From IMG/VR virus record IMGVR_UViG_3300017783_000021, positions 1 through 58,262 of that record: a stretch of 58,262 nucleotides of DNA; one strand, 5' to 3'. Shown in pieces: positions 57,390 to 58,262 of the stretch. This DNA is from a virus. Every line of letters begins with the position of its first letter. Within the stretch, counting starts at the first letter, position 1. Under the pieces are notes generated by a model. That model was given only the letters and a program-made list of their open reading frames with translations. It made no database searches and was not told where the DNA came from. Made by a program: the position numbers and the translations under genes.

Positions 57390-58262
57390 TATACCTCCTC
57401 AAATAAGTTACTATATTGCGTACTTGCATTTACTGTCTTTTTACCAGTAGCACCTCTAGTGCCAATAATTGACATCCAGAATCTACTAAATTCTTCTATT
57501 ATTGCTTCTGCTTCGTCTCTGTTTGATGTTGCAAATATTGCCTCCACAACATCTCTAAAAAATAACCTGTCAAAGGACTCTTCGACAAGCATGTTCGGAA
57601 TGATTCCATTGTCGTATTGTCTATTGGCTTCTTGTACTGCATTAATGTGACTCCATACATTATGACCCATTTGGATCGCATAAGAAAAACTATCCCACGA
57701 TGTCTTTCCTTCTTTACCTATCTTATTTAGGTCGCCGGGTGCGTATATACAAATATCTTTGGCTTTTAAGTTTTGTGTAATAGGTGAATTTAAAAAACTT
57801 TTATGTTTACCTTCTCTAACAAATGCATCGCCAAACGGTGAAACATCAGTTGCTAGTGCTTTGTCGTCAATGCCAGGTACCATTCTATATACCCATTTAC
57901 TTCTATCACCTGTTTCTAGTTCACAATAAATTTGACCATTTGCTGTTGCCAGGAACGGACTTGCACAGTCAAATGTAATCATAAAGTTTTCATTGTGATA
58001 TTTACGAACTGCTCTTTGAATATCAGTTAGCAACGTTGCCCACTCTAATTTACTAGTACCCAAGAAGTGCATAACATCGTGTTTGCCTTTTTCGAGTAGT
58101 CCGTCAAATCTAAGTGCAACGATTCTTTTCAGCACCAAGTGTACATCACACATATTCTGACCGCCCATACTCCAACCATTAAAATGATCTGTGTATTTCT
58201 TAGGATCACAGTAGTCTTTCATTTGTTGATACCAGTCTTCTGCATCAGCATGATTTTCTCCT
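57389..58262 (-). CDS. Guanine transglycosylase-like protein (TGT/DpdA-like), 5' end outside window
   Basis: At least 290 residues; the frame stays open upstream of ATG 58222 to the window edge (NHADAEDWYQQ before the Met), so the start is missing. HFNGWSMGGQN, HDVMHFLGTSKLEWATLL and FMITFDCASPFLATANGQIY (80-99 from the visible Met) resemble tRNA-guanine transglycosylases, where the FDC-type motif carries the catalytic Asp (here D85) and is followed by an NGQ-like segment. DpdA relatives insert preQ0 into phage DNA. FolE, QueE and a QueD-like gene nearby could supply the base. No TGT-type zinc cysteines are visible in this part. The call is from motif resemblance and context. Confidence 0.6.
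   Translation of the reverse strand, partial: GENHADAEDWYQQMKDYCDPKKYTDHFNGWSMGGQNMCDVHLVLKRIVALRFDGLLEKGKHDVMHFLGTSKLEWATLLTDIQRAVRKYHNENFMITFDCASPFLATANGQIYCELETGDRSKWVYRMVPGIDDKALATDVSPFGDAFVREGKHKSFLNSPITQNLKAKDICIYAPGDLNKIGKEGKTSWDSFSYAIQMGHNVWSHINAVQEANRQYDNGIIPNMLVEESFDRLFFRDVVEAIFATSNRDEAEAIIEEFSRFWMSIIGTRGATGKKTVNASTQYSNLFEEV

Noticed and set aside
1-58262. CRISPR arrays, integrase, attachment sites, insertion sequences
   Set aside because: No spaced direct repeats, transposase, integrase or terminal repeats were seen; the only repeats are coding tracts in the fibre genes and short hairpins.

Overview
The window is a contiguous piece of an AT-rich, T4-like myovirus genome of the marine type (cyanophage/pelagiphage-like). 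The evidence is the set of T4 core homologues (gp25, gp26, gp46, gp47, gp53, gp55, gp5, gp6, gp7-like, tail-collar fibres) together with auxiliary genes common in marine T4-like phages: thyX, 2-oxoglutarate oxygenases, MoxR plus VWA, clpP, folE, queE and an FEN-type RNase H. No photosynthesis genes, tRNAs, integrase or lysogeny genes are visible, so the host cannot be named from this sequence.

Layout. (1) 1-940, plus strand: end of a baseplate-hub gene (gp26-like), with a gp51-like extension in the -1 frame. (2) 941-1456: a 516-bp non-coding island rich in stem-loops between convergent genes. (3) 1457-5844, minus strand: GIY-YIG protein, a small gene, gp46, gp47 and an enlarged gp55 late sigma factor. 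A strong sigma70-like promoter drives gp47-gp46. (4) 5928-39719, plus strand: the late baseplate and tail-fibre block behind a T4-type late promoter. It holds a gp48/54-like tube protein, gp53, a 1078-residue hub-associated protein, gp5, gp25, gp6, a 4664-residue gp7-like mosaic protein, a small structural protein and four fibre genes that share an N-terminal module, with a prolyl-hydroxylase-like gene inserted among them. (5) 39771-58262, minus strand: tightly overlapping early/middle genes. These include ThyX, several unknowns, a VWA/HExxH protein with a nearby MoxR ATPase and two putative nucleases, RNase H, oxygenases, QueE, HIT, an MBD4-like glycosylase, ClpP, a phosphoribosyltransferase, a cupin, FolE, a glycosyltransferase, a QueD-like protein and a protein resembling tRNA/DNA-guanine transglycosylase that is cut by the right edge.

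How it fits together. gp46/47 generate recombination intermediates and gp55 switches on late promoters such as the one at 5895. The plus-strand block builds the baseplate and fibres. The right-hand block looks like nucleotide and DNA-modification metabolism: FolE, QueD-like and QueE are consecutive enzymes towards 7-deazaguanine (preQ0), and the transglycosylase-like protein could insert such a base into DNA. A glycosyltransferase and a DNA glycosylase lie in the same block. Five minus-strand promoters of the form TTGAC(A/C)-N16/17-TATAMT or TATTAT and one late promoter divide this block into transcription units. All functions are read from motifs by eye; no database search was possible.
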